This document shows, piece by piece, positions 1 to 12,600 of a DNA stretch of 64,000 nt. A model generated the notes under the pieces. The model was not told the origin of the DNA. It saw nothing but the letters and a program-made list of their open reading frames with translations, and did not search any database. The position numbers were made by a program, and so were the translations under genes. Origin of the DNA: an uncultured Collinsella sp. (lineage in GTDB: Bacteria > Actinomycetota > Coriobacteriia > Coriobacteriales > Coriobacteriaceae); contig CAUBPS010000011.1 in the NCBI GenBank assembly GCA_958437935.1, forward strand, positions 19,170 to 83,169, read 5' to 3'. Each line of letters opens with the position of its first letter. Position 1 is the stretch's first letter.

Positions 1-537
1 GGCCCGCAGGGCACCGGCGGCCTGGCCGTGGTGGAGGGCGTCGACGTGGCGCCGTGGGCCATGGGCGGCACGGGCGTGCACAGCTTCGACGCGCTGCAGC
101 CAATGGAATGGCCTACGCGCCTGGAAGCGGGTACGCTCAACGGCCACGGAATCGCGGGACTGTCTGCCGGGCTCGATTTTATTGAGGCCCAGGGTGGGGT
201 CGAGGCGATCTCTGCGCACGAGCGCGTGCTCGCCGATCGTTTCCTCGCCGGTGTGCGCGGGATTCCGGGGATTACGCTCTACGGCGCCTTTGACCAGCCG
301 ACGCGCTCGGCAATCGTGTCGCTCAACGTGGGCGATATCGATTCCGCCGAGATTTCGGACGTGCTCATGCAAGGGTGGGGGATTGCGACCCGTCCCGGTG
401 CCCATTGCGCCCCGCTCATGCACCGCGCGCTGGGAACCGAGCATCAGGGTGTGGTCCGTTTCTCGTTTGGATACTTCAACACGGACGAGGAAGTCGACAC
501 AGCGATTGAGGCGCTGCGCGATTTGAGCTGCGATTAG
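1..537 (+). CDS. Cysteine desulfurase / class V aminotransferase, C-terminal part
   Basis: The frame is open from the first base, so the N-terminal half, including the PLP lysine region, lies outside the window. The visible part begins GPQGTGGLAV, then GTLNGHGIAGLSAGLDFI, which is the small-domain entry typical of class V aminotransferases. The segment RPGAHCAPLMHRALG carries the cysteine expected to accept sulfur as persulfide in the desulfurase subgroup, and VVRFSFGYFNTDEEVDTAIEAL is the usual C-terminus. Family members release sulfane sulfur from cysteine for Fe-S clusters, thiolation or selenium metabolism. A selenium role is tempting given the sel genes about 34 kb downstream, but nothing here shows it. 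Family call is firm; the substrate is not. Confidence 0.85.
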   Translation, partial: GPQGTGGLAVVEGVDVAPWAMGGTGVHSFDALQPMEWPTRLEAGTLNGHGIAGLSAGLDFIEAQGGVEAISAHERVLADRFLAGVRGIPGITLYGAFDQPTRSAIVSLNVGDIDSAEISDVLMQGWGIATRPGAHCAPLMHRALGTEHQGVVRFSFGYFNTDEEVDTAIEALRDLSCD

Positions 538-573
538 AGCAACCTTTTGCGCCCTTAGATAAACCGTTTGCGC

Positions 574-661
574 AACCTTCCCGCATTGTCGCTTATGCAG
601 GGTATTGTGAGATGATGGCCCACATTGGGCCCTTGGTATCTTTACGAATTGCGGGAAGGTT
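574..661 (+). promoter_or_regulatory. 12-bp inverted repeat in the surface-protein leader; right arm contains the RBS
   Basis: AACCTTCCCGCA (574-585) is repeated as its exact reverse complement TGCGGGAAGGTT (650-661). The right arm contains the Shine-Dalgarno-like GGGAAGG and ends 3 bases before the ATG at 665. A smaller GGCCC-ACATT-GGGCC hairpin (about 618-632) lies between the arms. If transcription starts upstream of 574 the leader could hide the RBS; if it starts between the arms the repeat could instead flank an invertible promoter. Neither is shown. Confidence 0.5.
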
Positions 662-664
662 CCT

Positions 665-3600
665 ATGAACAGGATCACTGCTGCCCTCTATAGGTTTTTA
701 GTCGTCTATCTTTCGGTCGCGATGGTCGTGACCTCGATACCCCTTGCGCCCAGTACGGCCTATGCCGATGATGCCTCGGCGCTTGCTGTCGAGAACGAGG
801 CCCAAGAGACCGATTCGGGCTCCGATACCGATGCGGTCGATGAATCATCGCCTTCGGACGAAAGCGCTTCATCCTCGTCTTCCGACCAAACGAATAATAC
901 GCAGGGCGACTCATCCAACGCGGCATCCGACACTTCCGGGACGAGTCTGGCGCAGGATCTCGCAGGTGCCGCGACCAACTCCGATGCTGCAAAGAGTTTG
1001 GCAGCTACGGCGGAAGCCTCGTCCGATGACAGCGAAGTCGACGCCCTCACATACGAGGATAATACGATCTATCAGTATGCCAAGCTTATGCCGAACGGCT
1101 ATGTGTATCCGTGCGATCCAGACGGAAACATAGTGGTGAAGATCGACGAGAGCAAGCCGTATAAGAATTCCGTCGATGGTCGATGGGTAAGCGGCCTGAT
1201 TGTCGATTACGGGACGGATGAGGTTCCCGCGCAGCTTTGCGAAGGCTCCATTTATCTGCATTCGGTGCGCTTTGAAAATAAATCCATCTCTAAAATCGGA
1301 AGAAACGCCTTCTATGGGTGTTCGAGTCTCTTCGATGTCTATCTTTCCGGTATGACCATCGGCGCCATCGAGAGCGGGGCGTTCTTTGGGTGCAGGTCGC
1401 TGGGGGGTCTGGGTTACAGCGAAGTTACCACCATCGGTTCGATGGGCGAGGGCGCGTTTGCATGGAGCGGGCTGGGGTACACGGGACTCGACAAAGTTGT
1501 CGGCCTTACGTCGCTTCCCGAGAGCGCCTACAGTGGTTGTAATCAACTGACCGATACCGGTTTGGATAAGAATACCTCCATCACGTCAATCGGTGCCGAC
1601 GCGTTCAAAAACTGTTCACGCCTTGCGACGACGGGACTCGAGAGCAATACGACGATTGAGACGCTCGGTGAAGGATGCTTCTGTGGCACCGACATGAGCG
1701 GCGGGCTGGCTCTGCCCCTTAATTCCAAAATCGAGGAGCTGCCGAACCGTGCATTTTCTGGCACTAACCTCGAAGATGTGTACCTTGGATGCAACCATGT
1801 AGTGCTCATTAATTCCGATACGTTTCCCAAGCACAACATGACCGTTAAGGTTCCCGCTGCGATGATGTCGCAGTACAGCAGTGGGCGTCCTAAACAGGTC
1901 TGGGAGAGCTGCAATGGCAGCCTGCCCGTCCCGGTGGGCGAGGTACTCCAAAAGATTGAGATCTCGCGCGATCCCGACAAGATGACCTATGGGCAGGGGG
2001 AAAAGATCTCGCTCGAAGGCATGAACGTTTTGTTCCGGTACTCACATTCGACAGCGATTCGCAACTATGAGGAGCTCATAAAGAGCGGGGACGGCGAGTG
2101 CCTTGCGGCAACCCCCTGTGACGGCGACGTTTTCGATGGCTCGATGGACGGAGAACCCATACAACTCGTGTATGACGATGGCTTCACACGCCTTGTCACG
2201 TACAGCAATGGCAGCCTGCGGCAGGGAGCCTACGAGTATGCCAAGCTCATGCCGAACTACTATCTGTATCCGTGCGATGCAAACGGAAATCTTACGGTAG
2301 AGATTGATGAGAACAACCCGCGCGAGAACTCTGTCGACGGTCGAATGGTAACGAATTTGATTGTCGATTACGGGGTGGATGAAGTCGACGCACAACTCTG
2401 CGCCGACTCCACCAATCTGCGCTCAGTTCGCTTTGAGAACAGCTCCATTTCTAAAATTGGACTGCACGCCTTCTATAACTGCCCGAATCTCACCGATATC
2501 ACCCTTTCCGGCATGACCATCGGTACCATCGGGAAAGAGGCGTTCTATGGTTGCAGGTCGCTTACGAGCCTGAATATCAACGAGACTGCCACCATCGGCT
2601 CGATGGGCGAGGCTGCTTTTGCCAGGAGCGGGCTGGTGTCCACGGGGCTCGACAAGGTTGTTGGTCTCACGTCGATTCCCGATAGAGCCTACGAATATTG
2701 CGAGGCTTTGACCGATACCGGTCTGGACAAGAACACCTCCATTACGTCGCTTGGCGTTTGCGCGTTCAGAGGCTGCTCGAACCTCGCTACCACAGGGCTC
2801 GAGAGCAATACGACGGTCGAAACGCTTGGCCACACCTGCTTCTACGGTACTGACTTGAGCGGTGGGCTGACGCTGCCCTATAACTCCAAGATCGAGAAGT
2901 TGCCGAAAAAGGCGTTTTACGACACTAATCTCGAGACCGTATTCCTTGCCTGCAATCATGCGGTGCTCATTGATACCGACACGTTTCCCAAGTACAACAT
3001 GACGGTTATGGTCCCCGCAAAGATGATTCCGAAGTACAGCAAGGGAGAGCCCAAAGCTGTTTGGGAGAGGTGCAACGGCTGTCTACCCGTCCCGGTGGGC
3101 AAGGTGCTCGAGAACGTTGAGATCTCCTGCGATCCCAACAACATGACCTATGAGCCGGGGGACACCATTTCGCTCGAGGGCATGAGCGTCGAGCTCGATT
3201 ACCCGCATTCTGTTTCGATTTGGGACTACGAGGCGCTCATAAAGGAAGAACTGGGTGAGTACCTAACGGCAACTCCCTGTGACGGCGACGTCTTCGACGA
3301 GTCGATGGACGGACAACCCGTAAAGCTCGTGTATGACGACGGCTATTCACATTTTGAAACCCAGACCAAGGGCACGCTACAGCTTAAGAAGCCTGAGCCG
3401 ACGTCGTTCCAGATCTCCTATGCCCAAACGATCGATAAAGGTGAACGCAAGCTGATGGACGGCGTTGAGCTGCCCGATGTTTCCGGCGTGACGACGATCG
3501 ATGCGGGCACCGAGGTCACGCTCGATGCCGGTGCTTTGGGGATGCTCAACGACAACCTTACCTTTAAGGGCTGGTATGACACCGAGTCCGGCAAGTACAT

Positions 3601-6600
3601 CTCCAAAGAGACGGTTTGTACTTTTACACCAGACAAGGATCTGTCCCTCGAGGCTCGTTTTAAGCTTAAAGACCATGCGGTGCACATCAACGATGCGCAG
3701 GCGACCGACTCGTCGCAGGACTTTGCGCATCTGAGTGTTACCGCTCAAAACTGCTATCGCAATGCCGGCGAGACGGTTGGGGTTTCCGCCGTCACGGATA
3801 ACGCGCTGTTCCTGGGCTGGTATCTGGGTGAGGGCGATGATGCCTACGCCGTGAGCGATCAGCTCGACTTTACCTATACGGTGGACGAGGCGGACGCGAT
3901 GGTGTCCGAGGACAAGACTGACGCGAGGATCGAAATTACGCCGCGCTACTGCGCCCCGCAGGCGAGCGTTGTCCTGAGCGTGGACGGAGTCGATGAAAAC
4001 GGCCAGCCGCTCGGACAGTTCCTTTCCACGGGCCTGTATGGCATTGGGTCGCGCGTCACGGTCGTGGCGGTGCCAATGCCCGGCTATGTGTTTGACTATG
4101 CGACCGATGCCCGCGGCAACGTCGTCTTTACCGGCGACGATGGCCCTTCCTATACGTTTGTGCTCGAAGGGGATGTGCAGTACACCGCACGCTTCCGTGA
4201 GGCGACGGACCCGGCCGAGTCGCTTGCTGCTCTGAAGGCCGCGCTCATCGCTGCGATCACGGCTGCGGCAGTTCTCGCCACCATGTATGGCCTGGGCGAG
4301 ATTGTCGACCCCATCGCGGCCGATGCGGTGATCGAGATCGGTATGGCCGACAACATTGAGGATGTTGCCGCCGTCGGCACGAAGGTACTCAAGGAGATCA
4401 AGGACATCATCGACGACCACAAGAAGCCCAAGCCTCATGGCGACCATAAGATTGAGATTATTGCCACCGCGCAGCCCGAGGTGGGCGGCGTCGTTACCGG
4501 CGGCGGTATCCACTATGAGGGGACGGTCGCCACGCTCGAGGCTGTCGCAAATCCCGGCTATCGCTTCGTATGTTGGAAAGAGAACGGCGTCGAGGTCTCG
4601 ACATCTCCTCTCAAGACGATGACGATCACGGACCTGACACCCGAGGTCGTAAAAATGACGGCCGTATTCGAGAAAAAAGTCGAGGTCACGGCGGTTGCCG
4701 AAGCCGATGGCATTCAGGCCGATTTTTCGACGGGCTGCACCGCAAGCCCTGTAAAGCAGAGCATCACCCGTGGCGATCAGGCTATGGTCACTGCGAGCGA
4801 GGGTCCCGACTATGCCTTTGTGGGATGGTTTGAGGACGGCCTCGAGGTTTCGCCCGAGCGCACGTATATCTTCAAGGCCGAGGTCGACCGCCATCTGGTT
4901 GCGCGCTTCCGCAAGGCGGACAAGACCATTCTGGTGAATACCGATCCCTTCGATAGCGCCGAGGTGCTGTGCGATGGCATGCCAGTCGTGGATGGCAAGG
5001 TTCGCGCGAAGGATGGGGACATTCTCACGTTTACGGTGCGCCCCAAGGTACGCCCCGACAATCCGGAGAAAACATACCGGTTTGTGGAATGGCGCGAAAC
5101 CGATGCACAGGGCATCACGATTGCCAACAAGCAGGAAGTTTGCGAATACCGCGTTAACGGGAATGCCCGGATCGAGGCCGTGATGGACGGCAGGGATGCG
5201 CACACTGTGCGTGCCGATGCCGACCCGCTCGAGGGCGGTACCGTTACGCTGAAGCGCGGCGAGACTGCCGGCATGGTGCTCGAGGTTCCCGAAGGCGAGC
5301 GCGTGACCGCGGAGGCCACCCCATCCGAGGGCTATATCTTTGACGGCTGGTATCTGAGCAACGGTGGCTCGGATGCCACCTCGACGCTGGTTTCGAGCGA
5401 GCGCTCCTATACCTTTGAGCCCATTACTGACTGCGTGATCCAAGCAAAGTTTACGCGTGCCTGCAAGGTGGACGTGGTCGTTGAGCCTGCCGCGGCCATG
5501 GCGGGCAAATACATGGTGCACGGCGAGGGCTATTGCATGAAGGGCGAGCCTGCCACGCTGAGCATTGAGCTCACGGCCGAGGCGAGCAAACATTTTACTT
5601 TTAAGGGCTGGTACGACGCCAAGACGGACCTGCTTTTGGGCACCGACCCCAGCTACCTCGAGTTCTATCCCGAGGACGTGGAATGCACCGTGCGCGCGGT
5701 GTTTGAGGAAAACACGTATACCGTGACGGCGAAGGCAAAAAAGACCTTTGTGGAGCGCGGTACGGTTGAGATCGAGGGCCACCCGGGGGCGTCTTCTGTT
5801 ACCTGCGGATACGGCGATACGGTGATGCTCAAGGCAAAGGCCAACGACGGCTATCGTTTTGACCATTGGAAGGACGGCTCCGGTAAGGAGTACGAATCTG
5901 CCGAGCTAGTCGTTAAGGTCACCAAGAGCGATACCTATACCGCGATCTTTACCGACTCAAAGCCCGAGGTCATGGTCACGGCCGATTCATGGCTCGGCGG
6001 TACCGTGACGTGCAATGGGACCGTGGTGAAGCCTGCGACCGATAAGTTCAAATTGGGGGAGACCCTTCATCTGACGGCCAAGGCTCGTCCTGGCTATTTG
6101 TTCTGGGGTTGGTACGTCAACGGGCGCCTGAAGAGCCTTAAGCACGAGACCACGTTGGTTGCCAAGGCTCGCGGCAAAACCGGGCACTGCGTCATTACCG
6201 CGGCCTTTGTGCCTATCGATACCGTCTGCGTGCCCCTCGCCGATCCTGCTGAGGGCGGCACCGTCAAGGCGAGCCGAATCCTTGCCGACCGCGGCGCGGA
6301 GGTTGCCCTTAAGGCGACGCCCAATCCCGGTTATGTCTTTACTGGTTGGTATACGGCCGACGGCTCGTTTGAGTCTGCCGATGCAGAGTTCACCTGCCAC
6401 CAGGAGCGCAGCCATGTGCACGTCGCTCGCTTTATGGCGAAAAGCTATGAAGTCGACGCCACGACGGTAGTCGATTCCGGTACCGGTTCGCTGGTCGAAT
6501 CGAGTGCCGCCGGCTGGGTCGAGGGCACAGGTACCGTCGAGGCGGGGCATGCCGCCACGCTGATTGCGCATGCGCTTTCGGGCTATGCGTTTGAGTATTG

Positions 6601-9600
6601 GGCCGATGCTTCGGGCGCCGTGGTAAGCCGTAGCTGCACCTATCACGTGATGCCGACGTCCGACACGACGCTCCAGGCCGTGTTCTCGACAAAGCAATAT
6701 GCGGTGGACGTCTCGTGCGAAGAGGGCATGGGTTCGGTCGAGGGCTCGGGGACGTATGCCGCTGGACAGGTCGCAACCGTGCGTGCGGTCGCCGCCGAGG
6801 ATACGGCTTTTGTGGGCTGGTTCCGTAACGGCACATGCGTGAGCTCCAAGAAAACCTATCGATTTACCGTGCGTGAGGATACGTCGCTCTATGCCGTCTT
6901 TGCGTCGGGTTCGTATGTCGTGCATACCGTTGCTTCGCCTGCCGAGGGCGGAGCCGTGAGCGGCTTTGGTGGCTATGGGGCCGGCGACCGCGCAACGCTT
7001 CGTGCGATCGCCAACACCGGGTATTCGTTTGCGGGTTGGACGGACGACAAGGGTGAGACAGTCAGCGAGAACGCCGACTATACCGTTAAGGTCGCGGGTG
7101 ACGCCACCTATACGGCGACCTTTACGCCTAAGTCCTATCAGGTCGTTTTGAGCGCGAGTGACGATAGCGTTAGCATCCTGAGCGGCGAGGGCTCCTATCA
7201 ATTCGGTGATACGGTCGAACTCAACGCTACGCCTATGGGTACCAAGCGATTTGCCGGTTGGTATGTCCTGGATGCCGAGGGCAACAAGTCGCTGCTGAGC
7301 TGCGACGCCCATTGCTGGGTTAAGCTCGACAAGGATATGGTCGAGGGGCTCGAGGACGATACGTTGGAGCTCCAGGCCGTGTTTGCCGATCCGTACGAGG
7401 TGACCGTTACGGGCGAGGTCGTGGTGAAGGACAAGGCTTCGAACAGGGGCTGCCGTGTTACGGGCAGCGGTAGCTTTGCCCTGGGCGATAAGGTGGAACT
7501 GTCCGCTGTTGCCGGTATGGGCTATCGCTTTGTGGGCTGGAGCACCGATAAGGAGGGCACCTCGATTGTCGAGACCGCGACGACCCTCGATGTGGCCGCC
7601 ACGCAGGACATAACGTACTACGCGCAGTTCGAATCCGATGGACAAGTGACCATTACCGTCACGGGGTCGTCCATCTTCCGCGGTACGGCCCTTCTGGTCG
7701 ACGGCATTCCTGCCGGTAGCAGGTCTTACGACAGGGGCGACATGTTTATGGCGATCGCGATCCCGTGGAAGAAGTACCACTTCTCGCATTGGGTCGACGA
7801 TGCGGGTGTCACGGTGAGCTACAGCGCGTTCTATATCGGTACCGCCAAGGAGAATAAGCAGCTTACGGCCGTGTTCTATGAAACGGGCTGCGATGTTCAG
7901 GTCGCTACGTATCCCAAGGACGCTGGCTTTAGCATGGTTGCGCTTGGTACCGGCGGCTCCTACCACTCCGCGGCGATTATGTTTACCGTGCCGCACGAGG
8001 GTTGGAAGTTTAAATACTGGGTCGACGAGAACGGCATGCCTGTGGGCGCCACGCCGGTCATTAACCGCGTCGTGTTTGGCAACCGTACTTTTACGGCCGT
8101 TTATGAACGGGCGTCGATGACGGTTACGGCGGTGGATTCGCGTCAGGGCGGACACGTCGAGGGTTCCTCCGAGGACGAATCTCTGGGCTATGCCGTGACC
8201 AACGAAGTCGAGAACGGTGAGTCCACGACCCTGACTGCCGTTCCCGATGCGGGCTATGTGTTTGATGGGTGGTATGCGCGCAATGACGACGGGTCGTTGG
8301 GCGATGAGCCGCTGAGCACGGATGCTACCTGGACGTTTGTCCCCGAGGACAACATGACCGTCGAGGCGCGCTTTGCGGAGGCGCCTAAGTACAAGGTGAC
8401 GGCCCGAGCGGTCAACGGATCGGTTGATCCGGAGTCTGCTTTGGTCGCTACGGATGGCAAGGTGACGCTTTCGGCGACGCCTGATGAGGGCTGCTATCTG
8501 ACGCGCGTGACTGTTGCCGAAGAGGCAGGTGATGACGGTTCGGCCGGCAATGCCTATGGCCTTGATATTTCTGACTATAAGGGTGGGGCGTACGAAGTCA
8601 CACTGAGTGGCGTGAGTGCTCCGCAGCAGGTCACATTTGAATTCGCGAAGGCTGCGGCTCCGGAGGTGCTCGCTCAGCCGCAGGATGCGAGTGCTTACGA
8701 GGGTGACCCGGTTGAGCTTTCGGTCGCTGCCGAGGCGGGGCGCAACGTTCGCGTCCATGCGGCCGTGTCTTCTGGATCCGCTGCAGACGTCAAGCTGAGC
8801 TACCAGTGGTATCGCGTGTCTGACGATGGTGGCAAGGCGGTGGCGCTGAAGGGCGAGACGGGGGAGACTCTTTCGATCGTTCAGCTCGACAGCGACGGCG
8901 AGGGCGAGTACTTCTGCCGCATTACGCAGAACTACCTGGGCACGGTGACAAAGACGGATACCGAACATGCGAAGGTATCCATCGTGCCCCGAGAGGCACT
9001 TGTGTTTAATGGGCGTGTGCTGCCGGTGGCGACCGCTCACGATGAGTACCGTGCAGAGATTGTCGGCGCTACGGGCGGCAAGGCACCGTATGCGTACAAC
9101 TTGGATGATGTTGAGGTTCCTGAGGGCATGCAGCTGACGTTGGCAGATGACGGATCGGGCGCCTTGGTGCTCTCGGGCGTGCCTGCGGCTACGGGTGTGC
9201 GTCGCTTCAAGATTGGGTGCACCGATGACCTGGGCAACAAGTGCGATGCGCACTTCGCGCTGCTCGTGAAGGCGAAGGAAGCCTCGCTTGCATTTGAGGG
9301 CCAGACCTTTACCTACAACGCGACGGCGCAGGCCCCGGAGCTTTCGGGCGTGCCCGAGGGTTGCGAGGACGATGTCAAACTGACCTATGTTGGCACGGGC
9401 GACACGCATTACTCGTCGGATCAGGCGCCGGTGGATGCCGGCACGTATCGTGTGGTGGCGACGCTCGATGCCAAGGGATATGTCGGTAATGCATCCTGTG
9501 ACTTCACGATCGAGAAGGCCCCAGTCGATATTTCGATCGAGACGTCTGATGTGACATACGATGGCGCACGACACGGTGCGGCGGTTGCGGTTGCCGGCCT

Positions 9601-12600
9601 TGATGCGTCTGCCTATTCCGTTATCTATTGCGGTATAGATGGAACGTCCTATGGTTCGACGGCGCTGGAGCCGTGCGACAGTGGCAACTATCGCGTTACG
9701 GTTAAGGTGACTGACCCCAACTATCAGGGTAAAAAGTCCGCCGAGTTCTCGATTGCAAAGGCAAGCCAGGCCATTACGGGAACGACGAGCTATTCGGGTG
9801 TTTACGGTGGAGACCCCATTGTGTTTAACAACGTTGCCCAGACTCCCGTGAGCTTTGAGCTGGTTGATTCCGATGGCGATGCGAGCCCGGTTTCGATTAA
9901 GGGACGCTGCGCGACGGTGAAGGCTGCCGGTACGGCACGTGTTGTCGCCCATGCCAAGGCGTCTCGAAACTACCTTGCCGCCGAGGACGTCGAGTTGACG
10001 GTTTCCGTTGCACCTGCCCAGTTGCTGGTGAAGGTCGACGATGCCGAGCGCTTTGAGGGCCAGGAAAATCCCGAGTTTACTTCCAGCTTGGTGAGCCGTT
10101 GCGACACCTCGGACGTAAAGGTTACGTACTTCTGCTCGGCGAATAAGAAATCTCCGGCGGGTGAGTACCAGATTGATGCGGCGGTCGCCGATCCGAACTT
10201 TGATGTCGCGGTCGACCCTGGCACGCTGACGGTCAAGAAGAAGCCCGAGCACTACAAGGTGACGGCGAAGGCAGTCAACGGTTCGGTCGACAACGCCTTG
10301 GTTTCGGTTGTTGAGGGCGGGGACGCGATCCTCTCGGCGGCACCCGACGAGGGCTGCTACCTCGAGCGCGTGACGGTCGCGCAGGCCGGCTCGGGTGCGA
10401 CCGTTGACCTCGACATTTCTGATTACAAGGGCGGGGCGTACGATGTCACGCTGAACGATGTCACCGCATCGCAGGAGGTCACGTTCGAGTTTGCGAAGGC
10501 GGACGTGCCGCGTGTGGTCGCGCAGCCGCAGGACGTGAGCGTCCATGGGGGCGATTCGGCTGTGCTCTCGGCTGCGGCCGAGGCAGGCAAAAACGTCGCC
10601 GACCACGCGGCCTCGTCCACGGGTTTCGCTGCCGAGATTGAGCTTTCGTACCAGTGGTTCCGCATGGCGAATGACAAGGCCGTGGCGCTCGATGGCGAGA
10701 CGGGGGAGACGCTCTCGCTCGCGGACCTCGATGACGAGCAAGCCGGCGAGTTTTTCTGCCGCATCACTCAACGCTACCTTGGCACCGAGAAGCAGACGGA
10801 CAGTGATTATGCCTCCGTCTCCATCGTGCCGTGGGACACCCTTGTGTTTAACGGCGACCTACTGCCGGCAGCGAGTGCGCACAGCACGTACATCGGCACG
10901 ATTGCCGGGGCCGCGGGCGGCAAGGCTCCGTACGAGTACGCATGGGATGAGGCGAAGCTTCCCGACGGGCTCAAGCTCTCCCGTACTTCGGGCGGTCTGA
11001 CGCTCTCGGGCGTTCCGTCCAAGACGGGCGTTTCTGCCTTCGATATCACGTGCACGGATGCCCGTGGCGAGGCCATGACCGCCCGCTTTGCGCTCGTTGT
11101 CCAGGCGAAGCACGTAAAACTTACGTTTACGGATGGCGACTTTACCTTTAATGGCGCGTCGCAGGCGCCCGAAGTTTCCGGTGCTCCTAAGGTCTGCAAG
11201 GGCGACCTTAAGGTCTGGTACTTCGGTACCGGAAGCACGCAATATTCCTTGACGGAGGCCCCGACCGATGCCGGCACGTACCGCGCTGTCGCCACGCTGC
11301 GCAGCCACGGCTACATCGGTGCCGCTGCCTGTGAGTTCGAGATCGCTCCGGCAAAGCTCAAGGTGAAGGTTGACGATGCCGAGCGCTTCGAGGGGGAGGC
11401 GAACCCAGCGTTTACCTCGAGCCTGGAGAGTGCGGTTGACACTTCGGGTGTGAAGGTCGAGTACTCCTGCGATGCCGATGAGAGCTCTCCTGCTGGCAAG
11501 TACCAGATTGGCGCGACGGTCACCGACCCGAACTTCGATGTCGAGGTCGTGCCCGGAACGCTGACGGTGAAAAAGAAGCAGGAGCCCGTCGATCCCGACC
11601 CGGTGGTTCCGGACCCGGACAATCCGGACCCGGATAACCCTGACCCGGATAATCCGGAGCCCGACAATCCTGATCCGGATCCCAACCCCGATCCTGATAA
11701 CCCCGAGCCCGATAACCCGGATAAGCCCGAGCGCTTTGAGGTGACGGCAAAGGCGGTCAACGGTTCGGTCGACAACGCTTCCGTCACCGTTGATGCGGGC
11801 GGCGACGTGACGCTCTCGGCGACGCCCGACGAGGGCTGCTACCTCGAGCAGGTGACGGTCACGGAAGCCGGCTCGGACAAGGCCATCGATCTCGATATCT
11901 CCGACTATGAGGGCGGAGCGTACGAGGTCACGCTGAGTGGCGTCACCGCTTCGCACGAGATTACGTTCGAGTTTGCGAAAGCGGACGCTCCGAAGGTGAT
12001 CACGCAGCCGCAGGACGCGAGTGCCCACGAGGGCGATGCTGTTGTGCTCTCGGTTGCTGCCGAGGCGGGGAAGAGCGTTGCCGACCGCGCATCTTCATCC
12101 ACGGGTTCCGCCGCCGATGTCGGACTTTCCTATCAGTGGTTCCACATGGTGGGCGGCGAGGCCGTGACGCTCGAGGGCGAGACAGGGGAGACGCTCCTCA
12201 TCGAGGGCCTTGATGACGATTGCGCCGGCGAGTATTTCTGCCGTGTCACTCAGCGCTACCTTGGTACCGAGATGCAGGCGGACAGCGATCGCGCTGTCGT
12301 TTCCGTTGTGCCCCGGGATGCCCTCGTGTTCAACGGCGGTCTGCTGCCGGTTGCACGTGCGCATAGCACGTATCGCGCGACGATTTCGGGTGCCGCGGGT
12401 GGCGAAGCTCCGTATGAGTACACGTGGGACGACGCTAAGCCCCCCGACGGGTTTAAGCTCACCCGCACGGCGGGCGGTCTGACGCTCTCGGGCGTCCCGT
12501 CCAAGGCCGGAGTGTCTACCTTTGACATCACGTGCAAGGACGCTCAGGACAAGACCGTGACCGCGCACTTCGTTCTGGTCGTTCAGGCGAAGCGGGTCGA

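Noticed and set aside
5987..10771. 1594-codon minus-strand open frame antisense to the surface-protein gene
   Set aside because: It is a codon-bias shadow: Arg/His-rich with no recognisable domain, while the plus strand encodes clear repeat domains. The 829-codon frame at 3377-5866 is the same effect.
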